A DNA stretch of 64,000 nt. Source: Selenomonas sp. AE3005. Its GTDB lineage: Bacteria > Bacillota > Negativicutes > Selenomonadales > Selenomonadaceae. The notes beneath the pieces are model-generated. The model made no database searches and was not told where the DNA came from. It was given only the letters and a program-made list of their open reading frames with translations. Each line of letters opens with the position of its first letter. Positions within the stretch are counted from its first letter, which is position 1. The stretch lies in contig NZ_JMME01000001.1 in the NCBI RefSeq assembly GCF_000686945.1, forward strand, positions 124,001-188,000, written 5' to 3'. Shown here piece by piece: positions 36,941 through 46,598 of the stretch. The position numbers were made by a program, and so were the translations under genes.

Positions 36941-36956
36941 GGAGTTTTTTGCTGGT

Positions 36957-37532
36957 ATGAAAGTAATTGAAACGAGTATCGCTGGTGTGCTGATTGTCGA
37001 GACGGATGTGTTCGGTGACCATCGTGGGTATTTTACGGAAACGTATAATAAGCCGAAGTATGAGGCCTTGGGCATTACGAATGATTTTGTGCAGGATAAT
37101 ATGAGTTTTTCAGCACAGAAGGGGACTTTGCGGGGGCTGCACTGGCAGAATCCGCCTTATGCCCAGGCCAAGCTGGTTTCCTGCTCCAAGGGCAAAGTTA
37201 TTGACGTAGCTGTGGATATCCGCAAGGGGAGTCCGACTTTTGGCAAGTGGGTTTCTGTGGAGCTCAGTGCAGAAAATCATCGGCAGTTTTATATTCCGCG
37301 CGGCTTTGCACATGGTTTCCTGACTTTGACTGATGATGTGGAATTCCGCTATAAATGTGATAATGTCTACAACAAGGCAGCGGAAGGCGGCATGCGTTAT
37401 GATGCGCCGGAAGTAAATGTCAACTGGGGAACTTTGCTGGCAGGCATAGAACCCGTGCTCAGTGAAAAGGATACGACGGGCCCGACTTTAGCCGACAGTA
37501 ATAATCAGTTTGTATATGGGGAGAATTGCTAA
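36957..37532 (+). CDS. rfbC: dTDP-4-dehydrorhamnose 3,5-epimerase
   Basis: RfbC epimerises C3 and C5 of dTDP-4-keto-6-deoxyglucose. The 191-residue cupin protein starts MKVIETSIAGVLIVETDVFG and has GYFTETYN, the active-site histidine region LRGLHWQNPP near residue 60, and IPRGFAHGFLTL near residue 115. The ATG at 36957 gives the standard N-terminus; AAGGAG lies 12 bases upstream. Its stop touches the rfbB start. Confidence 0.96.
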   Translation: MKVIETSIAGVLIVETDVFGDHRGYFTETYNKPKYEALGITNDFVQDNMSFSAQKGTLRGLHWQNPPYAQAKLVSCSKGKVIDVAVDIRKGSPTFGKWVSVELSAENHRQFYIPRGFAHGFLTLTDDVEFRYKCDNVYNKAAEGGMRYDAPEVNVNWGTLLAGIEPVLSEKDTTGPTLADSNNQFVYGENC

Positions 37533-38576
37533 ATGAATATAATTGTTACCGGTGGTGCCGGTTTTATCGGGGCCAATTTCGTTTACTATATGCTTAAAAA
37601 GCGGCCGGCGGATAAGATTATCTGCTTTGACAAGCTGACCTATGCCGGCAATATGGAAACACTCAGCAAGGCCATGGAAAATGATAAGTTTAAGTTCATC
37701 CGTGGGGATATTGCTGACCGCAAGGCTGTTTACAGATTGTTTGAGACGGAAAAGCCGGACGTAATTGTGAACTTTGCGGCGGAGTCCCATGTTGACCGGT
37801 CAATTGAAAATCCGGAGATTTTCCTGCAGACCAATGTTATCGGCACGAGCGTTTTGCTCGACGCCTGCCGTAAGTACGGTATTGACCGTTATCACCAGGT
37901 GTCTACGGATGAAGTATACGGCGACCTGCCGCTTGACAGGCCGGATTTGTTCTTTACGGAGACCACCAACCTGCATACTTCCAGCCCTTATTCGGCGTCC
38001 AAGGCGTCGGCGGATTTGCTGGTGATGGCTTATAATCGCACATATAAAGTGCCGGTGACTATTTCCCGGTGCTCCAATAACTACGGCCCGTTCCACTTCC
38101 CGGAAAAGCTGATTCCCCTGATGATTATCAACGCTCTGGCCGATAAGAAACTGCCGGTGTACGGTGACGGCCTCAATGTGCGCGACTGGCTGTACGTGGA
38201 AGACCACTGCGCGGCTATCAATCTCATTTTGGAGAAGGGTAAAGTCGGCGAAGTATATAATATCGGCGGCCATAATGAACGGGCCAATATCGATGTGGTA
38301 AAGACCATTCTGCAGCAGCTGGGCAAGGGCGAAGAACTTATTGAATACGTGGGTGACCGCAAAGGCCATGACCGCCGTTATGCTATTGACCCCACAAAGA
38401 TTCATGAGGAGCTGGGCTGGCTGCCGGCAACGAAGTTTGAGGACGGCATTAAGGCGACGATTCAGTGGTATCTGGATAACCGCCAGTGGTGGGAAAACAT
38501 CATCAGTGGTGAGTATCAGGATTACTATGACCGCATGTACACGCAGAAATCCTCGCTGGAGTATGCCAGAGTTTGA
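37533..38576 (+). CDS. rfbB: dTDP-glucose 4,6-dehydratase
   Basis: RfbB dehydrates dTDP-glucose to dTDP-4-keto-6-deoxyglucose. The 347-residue extended SDR has the NAD loop GGAGFIGANFV, the catalytic QVSTDEVYGDL and SPYSASKASADLL (Tyr-x-x-x-Lys) near residue 150, and SNNYGPFHFPEKLIPL. The gene order A-C-B is complete up to the 4-keto-rhamnose stage. The final reductase rfbD is not in the window and the next feature is a terminator. Confidence 0.97.
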   Translation: MNIIVTGGAGFIGANFVYYMLKKRPADKIICFDKLTYAGNMETLSKAMENDKFKFIRGDIADRKAVYRLFETEKPDVIVNFAAESHVDRSIENPEIFLQTNVIGTSVLLDACRKYGIDRYHQVSTDEVYGDLPLDRPDLFFTETTNLHTSSPYSASKASADLLVMAYNRTYKVPVTISRCSNNYGPFHFPEKLIPLMIINALADKKLPVYGDGLNVRDWLYVEDHCAAINLILEKGKVGEVYNIGGHNERANIDVVKTILQQLGKGEELIEYVGDRKGHDRRYAIDPTKIHEELGWLPATKFEDGIKATIQWYLDNRQWWENIISGEYQDYYDRMYTQKSSLEYARV

Positions 38577-38595
38577 CAAGTCAATAGGTATTTTA

Positions 38596-38637
38596 CAGGC
38601 TGACAGGTCAAATTTGACTGGTCAGCCTGTTGTTTTT
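38596..38637 (+). terminator. Terminator of rfbACB
   Basis: CAGGCTGAC pairs with GTCAGCCTG (38596-38604 with 38621-38629), with an inner GTCAAA/TTTGAC stem, followed by a T-rich tail. Confidence 0.9.
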
Positions 38638-38691
38638 CGTGCTATACTAGATAAGTTATGAGGAACCTTTTTTAGCGGAGTGACTAGCTGT

Positions 38692-39294
38692 ATGATTGGA
38701 TTTTTACGGGGCCAGGTAATGGCGTTAAAGACAGATTACTGTTTGCTGGATGTAAACGGCGTGGGGTACCGGGTATTTGTGGCCGGTTCCACGCGTAATA
38801 AACTGCGGCTGAAGGACGAGGCCAGCCTTTATACTTATATGAATGTGTACCAGGACGGTATTACCCTGTATGGTTTTGCCACGGAGGAAGAATACGATGT
38901 GTTCCAGCTCCTGATTGGTGTGTCAGGCATTGGCCCCAAGGTGGCCCTGGGGATTCTTTCCGGCATTACGGTGGAAGGACTTTGCAAGGCCATTCAAAAT
39001 AAGCAGGCGACGGTGCTGACCAAATTGCCGGGGATTGGCAAGAAGTCGGCAGAAAGGCTGATTCTGGAGCTTAAGGACAAGGTGGGCTTTGCGGCTGGTG
39101 CCGGCACAGAGGAAATGCTGACACTGGATATGGAAGGTCCTGTGGGTGACGATATCGTCAGCGAGGCTCAGGCAGCACTTATAGCGTTGGGCTACAGTCA
39201 GGCCGAGATTGCGCCGGTGCTGAAAAAAGCTGTAAAGTGCAAGACAACGGAAGAAATTATCAAGCTGGCATTAAAAGAGCTGAACAGATTTTAA
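38692..39294 (+). CDS. ruvA: Holliday junction DNA helicase subunit RuvA
   Basis: RuvA binds Holliday junctions and loads RuvB. The 200-residue protein starts MIGFLRGQVMALKTDY (OB-fold domain). It has helix-hairpin-helix motifs around GVSGIGPKVALGIL and LPGIGKKSAERLI near residues 70-120, and a C-terminal RuvB-contact domain after a flexible linker. ATG 38692 gives the family N-terminus. GGAG lies about 13 bases upstream. ruvB follows after 13 bases. Confidence 0.96.
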   Translation: MIGFLRGQVMALKTDYCLLDVNGVGYRVFVAGSTRNKLRLKDEASLYTYMNVYQDGITLYGFATEEEYDVFQLLIGVSGIGPKVALGILSGITVEGLCKAIQNKQATVLTKLPGIGKKSAERLILELKDKVGFAAGAGTEEMLTLDMEGPVGDDIVSEAQAALIALGYSQAEIAPVLKKAVKCKTTEEIIKLALKELNRF

Positions 39295-39307
39295 GGAGGG
39301 CTGAGGC

Positions 39308-40336
39308 TTGGCTGAGGAAGATTTTTACGACATGGATATAGACGATGGCCGCATTGTGGCCATGGATGAACAGCGGGCCGATGACTGGCAGTACAGCCTG
39401 CGCCCCCGGAAATTAAATGAGTACATTGGTCAGGACAAGGCCAAACAGAATCTGGAGATTTTCATTCAGGCGGCCATGAACCGCGGCGACGCGCTGGACC
39501 ATGTGCTGCTTTATGGTCCGCCGGGACTTGGGAAAACCACGCTGGCCGGGATTATCGCCAACGAAATGGGCGTAAATTTCCGGCAGACTTCGGGCCCGGC
39601 CATTGAACGTCAGGGTGACCTGGCGGCCCTGCTCACCAACCTGCAGGAGCACGATGTGCTGTTTATCGATGAGATTCACCGCCTGTCCCGGAGTGTGGAG
39701 GAAGTTTTATACTCCGCTATGGAGGATTTTGCGCTTGATATCATCATCGGCAAGGGGCCCAGTGCCCGGTCTATTCGCCTGGATATTGCGCCGTTCACGC
39801 TGATTGGGGCTACTACCAAGGCCGGGGCCCTGGCGGCGCCGCTGCGTGACCGTTTTGGTATTATCTCGCGGCTCGAATATTACACGCCGGAGGCGCTGGT
39901 GACGATTATCAAACGGGCGGCAGAGATTTTGGAAATACCCATTGAGGAGCGCGGCGCGCAGGAAATTGCCCGCCGTTCCCGGGGGACGCCGCGTATTGCC
40001 AACCGCCTGCTTAAACGTGTGCGTGATGTGGCTCAGTATGAGGGTAAAGATGTTATCACCGACGAAATTGCTGATAAGGCTTTGTCCTTGCTGGAAGTTG
40101 ATAAGGCTGGCCTTGACCATACGGACAGAAGGATGCTGCTGACCATGGTTAAGAAGTTTGGCGGCGGCCCCGTGGGGCTTGATACGCTGGCGGCGGCTAT
40201 CAGCGAAAGCACGGATACTGTGGAAGATGTGTTTGAGCCGTTCCTGATTCAGCTGGGCTTTATCAACCGCACGCCGCGCGGACGTGTCGTAACCAAGGCC
40301 GGTTATGAACATTTGGGGATTCCCTATCCCGAATAA
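39308..40336 (+). CDS. ruvB: Holliday junction branch-migration ATPase RuvB
   Basis: RuvB is the hexameric motor of branch migration. The 342-residue AAA+ protein has Walker [10 protein letters not shown] near residue 65, Walker B FIDEIHRL near residue 118, the sensor region [20 protein letters not shown], and the C-terminal winged helix ([16 protein letters not shown]). It starts at TTG 39308 behind AAGGAGGG. ruvC is not adjacent in this window. Confidence 0.97.
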   Translation: MAEEDFYDMDIDDGRIVAMDEQRADDWQYSLRPRKLNEYIGQDKAKQNLEIFIQAAMNRGDALDHVLLYGPPGLGKTTLAGIIANEMGVNFRQTSGPAIERQGDLAALLTNLQEHDVLFIDEIHRLSRSVEEVLYSAMEDFALDIIIGKGPSARSIRLDIAPFTLIGATTKAGALAAPLRDRFGIISRLEYYTPEALVTIIKRAAEILEIPIEERGAQEIARRSRGTPRIANRLLKRVRDVAQYEGKDVITDEIADKALSLLEVDKAGLDHTDRRMLLTMVKKFGGGPVGLDTLAAAISESTDTVEDVFEPFLIQLGFINRTPRGRVVTKAGYEHLGIPYPE

Positions 40337-40389
40337 TTAAAGCATAGCGTTATTGATGTGTATATATATTTGCGGCAGGGGAGTAAATT

Positions 40390-41013
40390 ATGAAGTTGCT
40401 ATTACATATGTGCTGCGGCCCTTGTTCCTGTTATCCGGTTAAAAAGCTGCGGGCAGATGGGATTGAGCCGGTGGGATATTTTTTTAATCCCAATATTCAT
40501 CCCTACAAGGAATGGGAGGCGCGGCTGAATACAGCCCGGGAGTTTGCGCAAAAGGTCAATATGGATTTTATGGCTGATGAAAATTACCGTCTGCGTGATT
40601 TTTTGAAACGGGCGCTGCCGGCGGAGGCCCTGCCTAACGGCCGCTGTACGATGTGTTATACCTGGCGGCTGGAGGAGGCAGCGCGGATTGCGGCTGAACA
40701 TGGTTTTGACGCGTTTACCTCCACGCTGTTTTACAGCATCTACCAGCAGCATGATTTGATGAAACGCACGGCGGAAAGGTTTGCGGCGCAGTACGGCGTA
40801 AATTTTTATTATGAGGATTTCCGCCCCGGCTGGCAGGAGGGCATAGATATCAGCCAGGAGCTGGAGCTCTACCGTCAGCCCTATTGCGGCTGTATATTCA
40901 GCGAGGAAGAGCGCTACAGCAAGGCTATTCGCAAACAGCGTAAAAAGGACAATAAGGCGAAAAAACGTGCCCGGCTCGAGGCTGAGGCCAAAGCGCGGGC
41001 AGGGGAGGCATGA
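40390..41013 (+). CDS. queH: Epoxyqueuosine reductase QueH
   Basis: QueH reduces epoxyqueuosine in tRNA to queuosine, the last step of the pathway, and replaces cobalamin-dependent QueG. The 207-residue protein (former DUF208) begins KLLLHMCCGPCSCYP with the adjacent cysteines that bind the iron-sulfur cluster, then PNIHPYKEWEARL, the CTMCYTWRLEEAA pair, and the C-terminal YCGCIFSEEERY. The Lys/Arg-rich tail likely contacts tRNA. queA, the preceding enzyme, lies two genes downstream, so this is a queuosine cluster. Confidence 0.92.
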   Translation: MKLLLHMCCGPCSCYPVKKLRADGIEPVGYFFNPNIHPYKEWEARLNTAREFAQKVNMDFMADENYRLRDFLKRALPAEALPNGRCTMCYTWRLEEAARIAAEHGFDAFTSTLFYSIYQQHDLMKRTAERFAAQYGVNFYYEDFRPGWQEGIDISQELELYRQPYCGCIFSEEERYSKAIRKQRKKDNKAKKRARLEAEAKARAGEA

Positions 41014-41014
41014 C

Positions 41015-42187
41015 ATGAAAAGACTGTTGCTAACTGGATTGTGTCTGTTGGCTGTGTCCCTGTACCCGGCAGGTTTGGCCCAGGCGGCCTGGCAGCCGGA
41101 GCTTTTGGTGTCCTTAAAGCAGAGTACCGATTCGGTGCGCCTGTCGGGCAATATGCCCGTGGTTTTGCGACGCCTGGATAACAAAAAAGTCCTTTGGGAG
41201 GGCAAGGCCAGGGAAAATGCTGTGCTGACTTTTGGTGCCAAGGGGTGGGAGCTTAATGGCAGGAAACTAGCCAAGGCTGATTCGGTGGCTTTGGAACTCG
41301 TGACGTCTGATGAAAAACAGCTGACTAAGCAGGTCAGTACACTTGACTATAAGTCTTACCGCGGCGCCTTGCGCCTGCTGCCGCGTAAAGGAAAAATACA
41401 AGTGCTGAACCGGGTGCCGGTGGAGGAGTATCTGCGCGGTGTGGTGCCGGAGGAAATGCCGGCCGAATGGAATGTGGAGGCTGTTAAGGCGCAGGCGGTG
41501 GCGGCTCGTACCTATGCTTTGGGGCACCGCAAGCGCCATGGGCAGGAAGGTTTTGATATTTGTACGACCACGCACTGCCAGCAATACAGCGGCACTGCTG
41601 CCGAACGTTCCGCGGCCAATAAGGCCATTGACGCTACCTATGGTGAGGTTTTGCATGGCGGCGGCAATCTTATAGATGCCGTATTTCACACGGACTCTGG
41701 CGGTATGACGGAGAACAGTGAAGATGTCTGGGGCAGCCGGATATCTTATCTGCGCGCAGCCAGGGAACTGCGGCAGGGGACTTATCCCTGGGAAAAGAAT
41801 GTGTCTGCCGTGGAACTGACGGGACTCTTAGCCCGCCGGGGGAAAAATATCGGTGAACTGCAAAAGATTGAGCTGTCGCCCCTAAAGTTTGGCCAGGCCG
41901 GCAGGGACAGGACGGTGTCCGGCCGGGTGAAGAACGTCACCTTTATCGGCAAGAACGGCCGGGCCAGCATGAGCGGCAATGACCTCAGAAGTCTGCTGGG
42001 ACTGAAAAGCACCGTGTTTTCCATGAGCCTTAACCGCAATGTGGTGTTTATCAATGGTTACGGCTGGGGACATGGGCTGGGCCTTTCCCAGTATGGCGCC
42101 AAGGCCTATGCTGACAGCAAACATTGGGACTATAAAAAGATACTAGCCCATTATTATAATGGTGCAGAACTGAAGAAATTATATTGA
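41015..42187 (+). CDS. SpoIID/LytB-domain peptidoglycan hydrolase-like protein
   Basis: A 390-residue exported protein. An N-terminal signal peptide (MKRLLLTGLCLLAVSLYPAG, then LAQA) is followed by a beta-rich region and a SpoIID/LytB domain with the catalytic EYLRGVVPEEMPAEW, VEAVKAQAVAARTYAL near residue 155, and HTDSGGMTENSEDVWG. The C-terminus has GYGWGHGLGLSQYGA. In spore formers SpoIID is a lytic transglycosylase for engulfment. In Negativicutes relatives it may serve general envelope remodelling. GGGGAGG precedes the ATG. It starts one base after the queH stop. Confidence 0.9.
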   Translation: MKRLLLTGLCLLAVSLYPAGLAQAAWQPELLVSLKQSTDSVRLSGNMPVVLRRLDNKKVLWEGKARENAVLTFGAKGWELNGRKLAKADSVALELVTSDEKQLTKQVSTLDYKSYRGALRLLPRKGKIQVLNRVPVEEYLRGVVPEEMPAEWNVEAVKAQAVAARTYALGHRKRHGQEGFDICTTTHCQQYSGTAAERSAANKAIDATYGEVLHGGGNLIDAVFHTDSGGMTENSEDVWGSRISYLRAARELRQGTYPWEKNVSAVELTGLLARRGKNIGELQKIELSPLKFGQAGRDRTVSGRVKNVTFIGKNGRASMSGNDLRSLLGLKSTVFSMSLNRNVVFINGYGWGHGLGLSQYGAKAYADSKHWDYKKILAHYYNGAELKKLY

Positions 42188-42204
42188 TATAGAAGGATTG
42201 AAAC

Positions 42205-43293
42205 ATGTTATTACTGTCTGATTTTGATTATGAACTGCCGGAAGAACGGATTGCCCAGGTACCCATTGAACCGCGAAATGCCTCGCGGCTGATGGTGTTG
42301 AATCCGGAGGATAAGACGATTGAACATCGCCATTTTTATGACCTCAAGGAATATGTTGAACCGGGTGATACCCTGATTTTTAATGATACCCGGGTTATGC
42401 CGGCACGGCTTATCGGACACCGTGACCAGACTGGCGGCAAGGTGGAAGTGTTCCTGCTGCGGCGCATTGACAGCACGCATTGGGAAACGCTCGTGAAACC
42501 GGGCAAGAAAGCCAAGCCGGGCTATAAGATTAACTTCAGCGATGAGCTCAGCTGTACGGTTACGGACCATACCGATTTTGGCGGCCGGATTGTGGAATTT
42601 GCCTATGAGGGAATTTTTGAGGAAATCCTCGACCGCTTAGGGGAAACACCGCTGCCGCCGTACATTCATGAAAAGCTGGAAGATAAGGAACGCTATCAGA
42701 CGGTGTATAACCGTGAAGAAGGCTCGGCGGCAGCACCGACGGCCGGCCTGCATTTTACCAAGGAGCAGATGCAGGAACTGAAGGATATGGGCGTCAACCT
42801 GGGGTTTGTCACCCTGCATGTAGGGCTCGGTACATTCCGTCCCGTTAATGTGGAAGATATCCAAAAGCATGATATGCACAAGGAATTTTATAATGTGCCG
42901 GAGGAAACGGCTAAACTTATCATGGATACGAAGGCTGCCGGTCATCGCGTGATTGCCGTGGGTACTACGAGTATCCGCACTTTGGAATCGGCAGCGGACG
43001 GTATGGGCCAGATTAGCGCTAAAAGCGGCTGGACGCAGATTTTCATTTATCCTGGTTATGACTTCAAGATTGTTGATGCCATTATCACCAATTTCCACCT
43101 GCCAAAATCCACACTGATTATGCTTATCAGTGCTTTTGCCGGCCGGGAATTTGTCTTAGAGGCCTATAAGATGGCTGTGGAAATGAAGTACAGATTTTTC
43201 TCCTTTGGTGATGCCATGTTCTTAAAGACAAAACAGCCCAAAGCTGAACGGGATAAGGAACTGCAGGCCCTGGAGGAAACTCACCGCCAGTAA
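42205..43293 (+). CDS. queA: S-adenosylmethionine:tRNA ribosyltransferase-isomerase
   Basis: QueA transfers the ribosyl part of SAM to 7-aminomethyl-7-deazaguanine in tRNA, giving epoxyqueuosine. The 362-residue protein has [19 protein letters not shown] at the start, [15 protein letters not shown] near residue 60, [13 protein letters not shown] near residue 175, [10 protein letters not shown], and [11 protein letters not shown]. It has a good AGAAGG site. modA follows with almost no gap, so the queuosine and molybdate genes are probably co-transcribed. Confidence 0.97.
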   Translation: MLLLSDFDYELPEERIAQVPIEPRNASRLMVLNPEDKTIEHRHFYDLKEYVEPGDTLIFNDTRVMPARLIGHRDQTGGKVEVFLLRRIDSTHWETLVKPGKKAKPGYKINFSDELSCTVTDHTDFGGRIVEFAYEGIFEEILDRLGETPLPPYIHEKLEDKERYQTVYNREEGSAAAPTAGLHFTKEQMQELKDMGVNLGFVTLHVGLGTFRPVNVEDIQKHDMHKEFYNVPEETAKLIMDTKAAGHRVIAVGTTSIRTLESAADGMGQISAKSGWTQIFIYPGYDFKIVDAIITNFHLPKSTLIMLISAFAGREFVLEAYKMAVEMKYRFFSFGDAMFLKTKQPKAERDKELQALEETHRQ

Positions 43294-43306
43294 AATGGGG
43301 GCATTT

Positions 43307-44092
43307 ATGAGCATGCTAATGCGGAAGTTTTTGGTGGGGCTGCTTTGCGGCTTGTGCCTGCTGGGGGCAGGCTGTGCCGGCACAGAAAAAAAGTCCGCTG
43401 CCGATAAAGTTGAACTGCATGTGGCAGCGGCTGCCAGCCTTACCGATGTACTGCAGGAAACTGCTGCCGCCTATGAGGCTGAACACCCGCAGGTAAAACT
43501 TGTCTTTAATTTTGGCAGTTCCGGCGCTTTACAGCAGGCCATCGAAAACGGCGGTCAGGCAGATGTGTTTTTATCGGCGGCAGCCGGGCAGATGGACAGG
43601 CTCGAACAGGCCGGTCTGCTGCTCGCAGGCAGCCGCCGTGACCTGCTGGAAAATGAACTGGTGCTGATTGTGCCACGCCAGGATACAAGCGGCCTAGCTG
43701 ATTTTACGCAGCTGGCTGATAAGAGCGTGCCGCAGGTAGCTCTGGGAGAACCGCGCAGTGTTCCTGTGGGGCAGTATGCGGAAGAAGTTTTGCGCAATCT
43801 GGGCCTGTGGGAACAGGTGCAAGGCAAGGCTATTTTCGGTACAGATGTGCGGCAGGTGCTGGCCTGGGTGGAATCCGGCAATGCAGGCTGTGGTATTGTC
43901 TATGCGACAGACGCGGCGCATTCGGACAAGGTGCAGGTTGCCGCGAAGGCTCCGGCTGGTTCACATAAGCCCATTGTTTACCCGGCAGCTGTTTTACAGG
44001 AGAGCCGGCATAAGCAGGAGGCGCAGGCGTTTTTAGCGTATCTGGCGCAGCGCCGGGATATTTTTACACGCTATGGTTTTGGCGTCAAATAA
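43307..44092 (+). CDS. modA: Molybdate ABC transporter substrate-binding lipoprotein ModA
   Basis: ModA captures molybdate (or tungstate) outside the inner membrane. The protein has a lipoprotein signal with lipobox LLGAGC, then the ModA start VAAAASLTDVLQETAAAYEA, the oxyanion loop FGSSGALQQAIENGGQADVF, and SAAAGQMDRL. The C-terminal GIVYATDAA region closes the cleft. Several in-frame ATGs lie at 43295, 43307 and 43316, and the ribosome site is weak. I took 43307, which has GGGGG five bases ahead. The start is uncertain by up to seven codons. Confidence 0.92.
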   Translation: MSMLMRKFLVGLLCGLCLLGAGCAGTEKKSAADKVELHVAAAASLTDVLQETAAAYEAEHPQVKLVFNFGSSGALQQAIENGGQADVFLSAAAGQMDRLEQAGLLLAGSRRDLLENELVLIVPRQDTSGLADFTQLADKSVPQVALGEPRSVPVGQYAEEVLRNLGLWEQVQGKAIFGTDVRQVLAWVESGNAGCGIVYATDAAHSDKVQVAAKAPAGSHKPIVYPAAVLQESRHKQEAQAFLAYLAQRRDIFTRYGFGVK

Positions 44093-44104
44093 GAGGATGA
44101 AACT

Positions 44105-44776
44105 ATGGAACTGACACCACTGGTTATATCCCTGCAAACCGCAGGTCTGGCAACGGTGATAACGTTCTTTAGCGGCATTGGCCTGGCCCTGTTGGTATTG
44201 CGGATGAACCGCTGGCAGGGGCTGGCTGATGCCCTTATTACATTGCCGCTGGTTTTGCCGCCCACGGTGGTGGGCTTTTTCCTGCTGCTGTTTTGCGGCC
44301 GGCGCAGTGCTTTGGGAACTTTTCTGCTGCAGTTTGATATCAGTCTGGTATTTACCTGGAAGGCGGCGGTTATAGCGGCCGTGGCAGTTTCCCTGCCGCT
44401 GATGTACCGTACGGCGCGGGGGGCGTTTGAGCAGCTTGACGGCAATATCTTAAATGCCGCCCGTACTTTGGGAGTATCGGAATGGCGGCTTATCTGGCAT
44501 GTGCTGCTGCCCAATGCCCGGAGCGGCATTCTGGCCGGCGTGGTCCTGTCTTTTACCAGAGCGTTGGGGGAATTTGGCGCTACCATTATGTTTGCCGGGA
44601 ATATCCCCGGGGTTACGCAGACCATGAGCACGGCGATTTATGCGGCGGTACAGGCCAATGATTATGCGCTGGCCTGGCGGTGGACTGTTATTATCGGCTG
44701 CTTTTCCCTGGTATTTGTCCTGCTGCTGAACTGGTGGCAAAGCCGCCAGCCACGGGGGAGGGGCTTATGGAACTGA
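44105..44776 (+). CDS. modB: Molybdate ABC transporter permease ModB
   Basis: A 223-residue inner-membrane protein with five to six helices. The N-terminal part has DALITLPLVLPPTVVGFFLL, typical of ModB, and the coupling EAA loop AARTLGVSEWRLIWHVLLP near residue 120, followed by FTRALGEFGATIMFAGNIPG. It forms the channel with ModC. It overlaps modC by ten bases. Confidence 0.95.
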   Translation: MELTPLVISLQTAGLATVITFFSGIGLALLVLRMNRWQGLADALITLPLVLPPTVVGFFLLLFCGRRSALGTFLLQFDISLVFTWKAAVIAAVAVSLPLMYRTARGAFEQLDGNILNAARTLGVSEWRLIWHVLLPNARSGILAGVVLSFTRALGEFGATIMFAGNIPGVTQTMSTAIYAAVQANDYALAWRWTVIIGCFSLVFVLLLNWWQSRQPRGRGLWN

Positions 44777-45807
44777 CGGTTCAGATAGTGAAGAAACTGC
44801 GCGATTTTACCCTGCGGGCTGATTTTTCGCTGCACGATGAGGTGATGGCTGTATTAGGCGCCTCCGGCAGCGGCAAGAGCATGACGCTTAAATGTATTGC
44901 CGGCATCGAAACGCCGGACGAGGGGCGCATTGTCTTAAACGGGCGTACTTTATTTGACAGCACCCAGGGGATAAATGTCAGGATTCAGGACCGCCGTGTG
45001 GGTTATTTGTTTCAGGATTATGCCCTGTTTCCCAATATGAGCGTGGCGGAAAATATTGCCTTTGTGACACCGGGCGGTGCGGCAGAAAAAGCGCAAAAAG
45101 TACAGGAACACCTGCATCGGTTTAAGCTGGCGGACGTAAAAGCTGCTTATCCCCGGGAACTATCCGGCGGGCAGCAGCAGCGTGCTGCCTTGGCGCGGCT
45201 GCTGGCCGCGGAGCCGGAACTGGTGCTGCTCGATGAGCCGCTGTCCGCGCTGGACACTTACCTTAGATGGCAGTTGGAGCAGGTGCTCCGCGAAACACTG
45301 GCCGGACGCAGTGCTATACTGGTGACGCATGACCGCGGCGAGGCTTATCGTCTGGCTGGGAAAATTGCGGTACTGGCGCAGGGGCAGCTGCAACAGCCGC
45401 GCTGCCGGGAAAACTTGTTTCAAAATCCTGATACCTTGGCTGCGGCCCTGCTCACGGGCTGTAAGAATGTATCTGCCGCGCAGAAAATTGACAGTCAAAA
45501 AATAATGGCGCTGGACTGGCAGCTGCCCCTGACGGTGCAAAGTCCGGTGCCTGACAAGATAAAATATGTGGGCATAAGGGCACATTATATGGAACTGGGA
45601 CAGGCAGGACAGGCAAACACCTTTACCATGGAGGTAGTCCAGGTGGTGGAAGACGTGTTTTCCTATCTGGTGATGTTGCGCGTGCCGCATACTACGGGAG
45701 TGGCGCTGCGCTGGGAACTGCCCAAGCCTGTATGGGAGAAAATGGGCAGGCCGTCACTGGTTGAAGTATATTTTCCCCCCAATAAGCTAATGATAATGGA
45801 GGAGTAG
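44767..45807 (+). CDS. modC: Molybdate ABC transporter ATP-binding protein ModC
   Basis: A 346-residue ABC ATPase that powers molybdate uptake. Walker A is GASGSGKSMT near residue 35, the Q-loop is in YLFQDYALFPNMSV, the signature LSGGQQQRAALARLL near residue 135, and Walker B VLLLDEPLSALD. The last 120 residues are a regulatory molybdate-binding-type extension, fairly diverged. The ATG at 44767 has GGGGAGGGG upstream, inside modB. Confidence 0.94.
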   Translation: MELTVQIVKKLRDFTLRADFSLHDEVMAVLGASGSGKSMTLKCIAGIETPDEGRIVLNGRTLFDSTQGINVRIQDRRVGYLFQDYALFPNMSVAENIAFVTPGGAAEKAQKVQEHLHRFKLADVKAAYPRELSGGQQQRAALARLLAAEPELVLLDEPLSALDTYLRWQLEQVLRETLAGRSAILVTHDRGEAYRLAGKIAVLAQGQLQQPRCRENLFQNPDTLAAALLTGCKNVSAAQKIDSQKIMALDWQLPLTVQSPVPDKIKYVGIRAHYMELGQAGQANTFTMEVVQVVEDVFSYLVMLRVPHTTGVALRWELPKPVWEKMGRPSLVEVYFPPNKLMIMEE

Positions 45808-45809
45808 CT

Positions 45810-46598
45810 GTGTTTAAAAATATCTTGCATCACAAGGCGGCGTCCTGCACGGACTGTGCCAAGCTTTGCTGCACGAAAATCGAAAACTTCACGGTGACAG
45901 CCGGCAATATGACTATTTTTGCCGATGTTAATATTCACCTGCATTGTGGACAGCTGACGGCCTTGATTGGCCCTAATGGTGCCGGCAAAAGCACACTGCT
46001 GAAAGCCATTTTGGGGGAGGTGCCCCATAAAGGACAGCTGCATTATGCTGATGCCGAAGGGCGGCGCAGCGGCCAGCCGATTATCGGCTATGTGCCCCAG
46101 TATCTGCGGTTTGACGTCAGTGCGCCTATCAGTGTCATGGATATATTCTTGGCCTGTCTGACGGACAAGCCGGTGTGGCTGACTTCGGGGCGGAAAATGC
46201 GGCCCCGGGTGCTGAAAAATCTGGCACGTGTGCATGCCGAACATTTAATTGACCGGCGCTTGGGGGCATTATCAGGCGGCGAGCTGCAGCGTGTACTGCT
46301 GGCGCTGGCCCTGGACCCCCTGCCGGACTTGCTGCTGCTTGATGAGCCGGTGTCCGGGGTCGACCAAAACGGCCTGGAACTGTTCTATGAGATTTTGGCT
46401 GAACTGCGTGAGAAAGAAGACATGGCTATTTTACTGATTTCCCATGACCTCAACATGGTGGCTAAACATGCTGACCAGGTGGTACTGCTGAATAAAGGTG
46501 TTATCACCAGCGGCACGCCGGAGGAAGTTTTTGCGGACGAGCGGACGCAGAAGACCTTTGGCCTGCTGGCCGGCACGGTGATGGGAGGACAGAGCTAA
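45810..46598 (+). CDS. ZnuC-like metal ABC transporter ATP-binding protein
   Basis: A 262-residue ABC ATPase of the manganese/zinc/iron family. Walker A GPNGAGKSTLL near residue 55, signature LSGGELQRVLLALAL near residue 150, Walker B LLLLDEPVSGVD, and the switch histidine in LLISHDLNMV are intact. The unusual part is a cysteine-rich N-terminal extension, CTDCAKLCCTK at residues 13-23, before the normal domain start. It may bind metal and sense it, which is inference. GTG start with GGAGGAG upstream. It lies directly behind modC, and the permease gene follows with a one-base overlap. Confidence 0.88.
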   Translation: MFKNILHHKAASCTDCAKLCCTKIENFTVTAGNMTIFADVNIHLHCGQLTALIGPNGAGKSTLLKAILGEVPHKGQLHYADAEGRRSGQPIIGYVPQYLRFDVSAPISVMDIFLACLTDKPVWLTSGRKMRPRVLKNLARVHAEHLIDRRLGALSGGELQRVLLALALDPLPDLLLLDEPVSGVDQNGLELFYEILAELREKEDMAILLISHDLNMVAKHADQVVLLNKGVITSGTPEEVFADERTQKTFGLLAGTVMGGQS

